A DNA stretch of 64,000 nucleotides, from positions 124,001-188,000 of the forward strand of contig NZ_JQNJ01000001.1 in assembly GCF_000745185.1 (NCBI RefSeq), written 5' to 3'. This document shows positions 63,487 through 64,000 of this stretch, piece by piece; position 1 is the stretch's first letter, and every line of letters starts with the position of its first letter. The translations under genes were made by a program, and so were the position numbers. This DNA is from Muricauda sp. MAR_2010_75. Lineage in GTDB: Bacteria; Bacteroidota; Bacteroidia; Flavobacteriales; Flavobacteriaceae. The notes under the pieces are model-generated. The model had not been told where the DNA came from. It did no database searches and saw nothing but the letters and a program-made list of their open reading frames with translations.

Positions 63487-64000
63487 ATGGTAGATACAGG
63501 AAAACAGTATAGAATTGCCTTCGTACTTGCCATATTTACTATTGTTTACAATGTATTGGAAGGGCTTATTTCCACCTACCTTGGATTTGAAGATGAAAGT
63601 TTGGCCCTGTTCGGTTTTGGTGCAGATAGCTTTATAGAGGTTATCTCTGGATTGGGAATTGCACACATGATTGTTCGCATTCAAAGGCGGCCCAACAGTA
63701 ATAGGGACAATTTTGAACGTACCGCACTAAAAATCACCGGTTTTGCATTTTATGCTTTGGTCATGGCTCTTGTCGCAACCAGCATCTACAACATGTATAC
63801 AGGCCACAAACCTTTGACTACATTCTGGGGCGTGGTGATTTCCATAATTTCCATTTTGGTAATGTGGGCTTTGGTCATGGGGAAAAGAAGTGTGGGGAAA
63901 AAACTGGACTCCGCTCCTATTTTGGCCGATGCCAATTGCACCTTGGTCTGTGTGTACATGTCCATAATATTGCTGATCAGCAGTGGAATCTATGAACTTT
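63487..64000 (+). CDS. Cation transporter family membrane protein (3' end cut by window edge)
   Basis: 171 codons from ATG 63487, without stop at the window end. About five hydrophobic spans are seen; GFGADSFIEVISGLGIAHMIVRIQRR is the cation-diffusion-facilitator-like TM2 with conserved Asp, and ILADANCTLVCVYMS is a TM5-like segment with Asp. This fits the CDF-type Zn/Mn/Co efflux family, in a short variant. C-terminus and substrate cannot be judged. Confidence 0.7.
   Translation, partial: MVDTGKQYRIAFVLAIFTIVYNVLEGLISTYLGFEDESLALFGFGADSFIEVISGLGIAHMIVRIQRRPNSNRDNFERTALKITGFAFYALVMALVATSIYNMYTGHKPLTTFWGVVISIISILVMWALVMGKRSVGKKLDSAPILADANCTLVCVYMSIILLISSGIYEL

Noticed and set aside
1..64000. 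CRISPR, tRNA, rRNA, insertion sequence, toxin-antitoxin or restriction system
   Set aside because: No repeat-spacer pattern, cloverleaf, transposase or known defence motif was found on reading both strands.

Overview
The window is a gene-dense chromosomal segment of a marine-type Flavobacteriaceae bacterium (Bacteroidota), probably near Muricauda/Flagellimonas. This placement is inference from gene content and signals. Gliding protein GldI, OstA-like, DUF3810, DUF6122, DUF5683 and the parAB-DUF5683-dapB-lepB order are typical of Flavobacteriia. Intergenic promoters fit the Bacteroidetes form TTG-N17-23-TAnnTTT(G/A), and Shine-Dalgarno sequences are mostly absent. I see no tRNA, rRNA, CRISPR, insertion sequence or prophage. 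No gene-free stretch exceeds 300 bases; the largest gaps (28523-28755 and 9545-9748) hold repeat-like sequence.

Layout. 0-8.3 kb: a cell-wall sugar salvage island. A divergent DeoR-type regulator (cut by the left edge) faces a NagB/PIG-L fusion. A tight operon follows: DigH-like GHL10 hydrolase, AmpG-like permease, NagZ and AnmK. 8.3-17.8 kb: a Bcr/CflA efflux gene; a minus-strand three-gene biotin-dependent carboxylase (carrier, biotin carboxylase, carboxyltransferase); then plus-strand udk-ftsB-mutA-mutB. Carboxylase plus methylmalonyl-CoA mutase link propionyl-CoA with succinyl-CoA; the epimerase is not here. 18-32.5 kb: housekeeping block parA-parB-DUF5683-dapB-lepB-WbqC-DUF6122; minus-strand small membrane protein-mutL-rhomboid-rhomboid-EEP phosphatase; TPR protein-ribH; then recF-lipoprotein-DUF721(DciA)-GNAT.

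32.6-45.6 kb: a cadherin/BspA-repeat surface lipoprotein, ndk, a PhoD-like phosphatase, nrnA-gldI-cyclophilin/FKBP fusion, DUF3810 metalloprotease-like membrane protein, a pair of exported amidohydrolase-like proteins with incomplete metal sites, and a DUF6503 lipoprotein. 45.7-64 kb: SpoU methyltransferase, Ste24-like M48 protease, RelA/SpoT, Fur-family regulator, purA, SusB-type GH97, OstA-like protein, class III aminotransferase, TPR protein, two tandem DUF368 (PopT-type undecaprenyl-phosphate) transporters, aroE, a large DUF349 protein and a truncated cation transporter at the right edge.

The most interesting leads are: the salvage island with its fused deacetylase/deaminase that lacks one canonical NagB catalytic Asp; the tandem PopT pair; MutL with a degraded endonuclease site; degenerate amidohydrolase partners; a heptamer tandem repeat inside mutB; a WbqC gene whose expected ATG reads ATA; and a Fur protein without its CxxC zinc site. 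I did not find a clearly new defence or mobile system.
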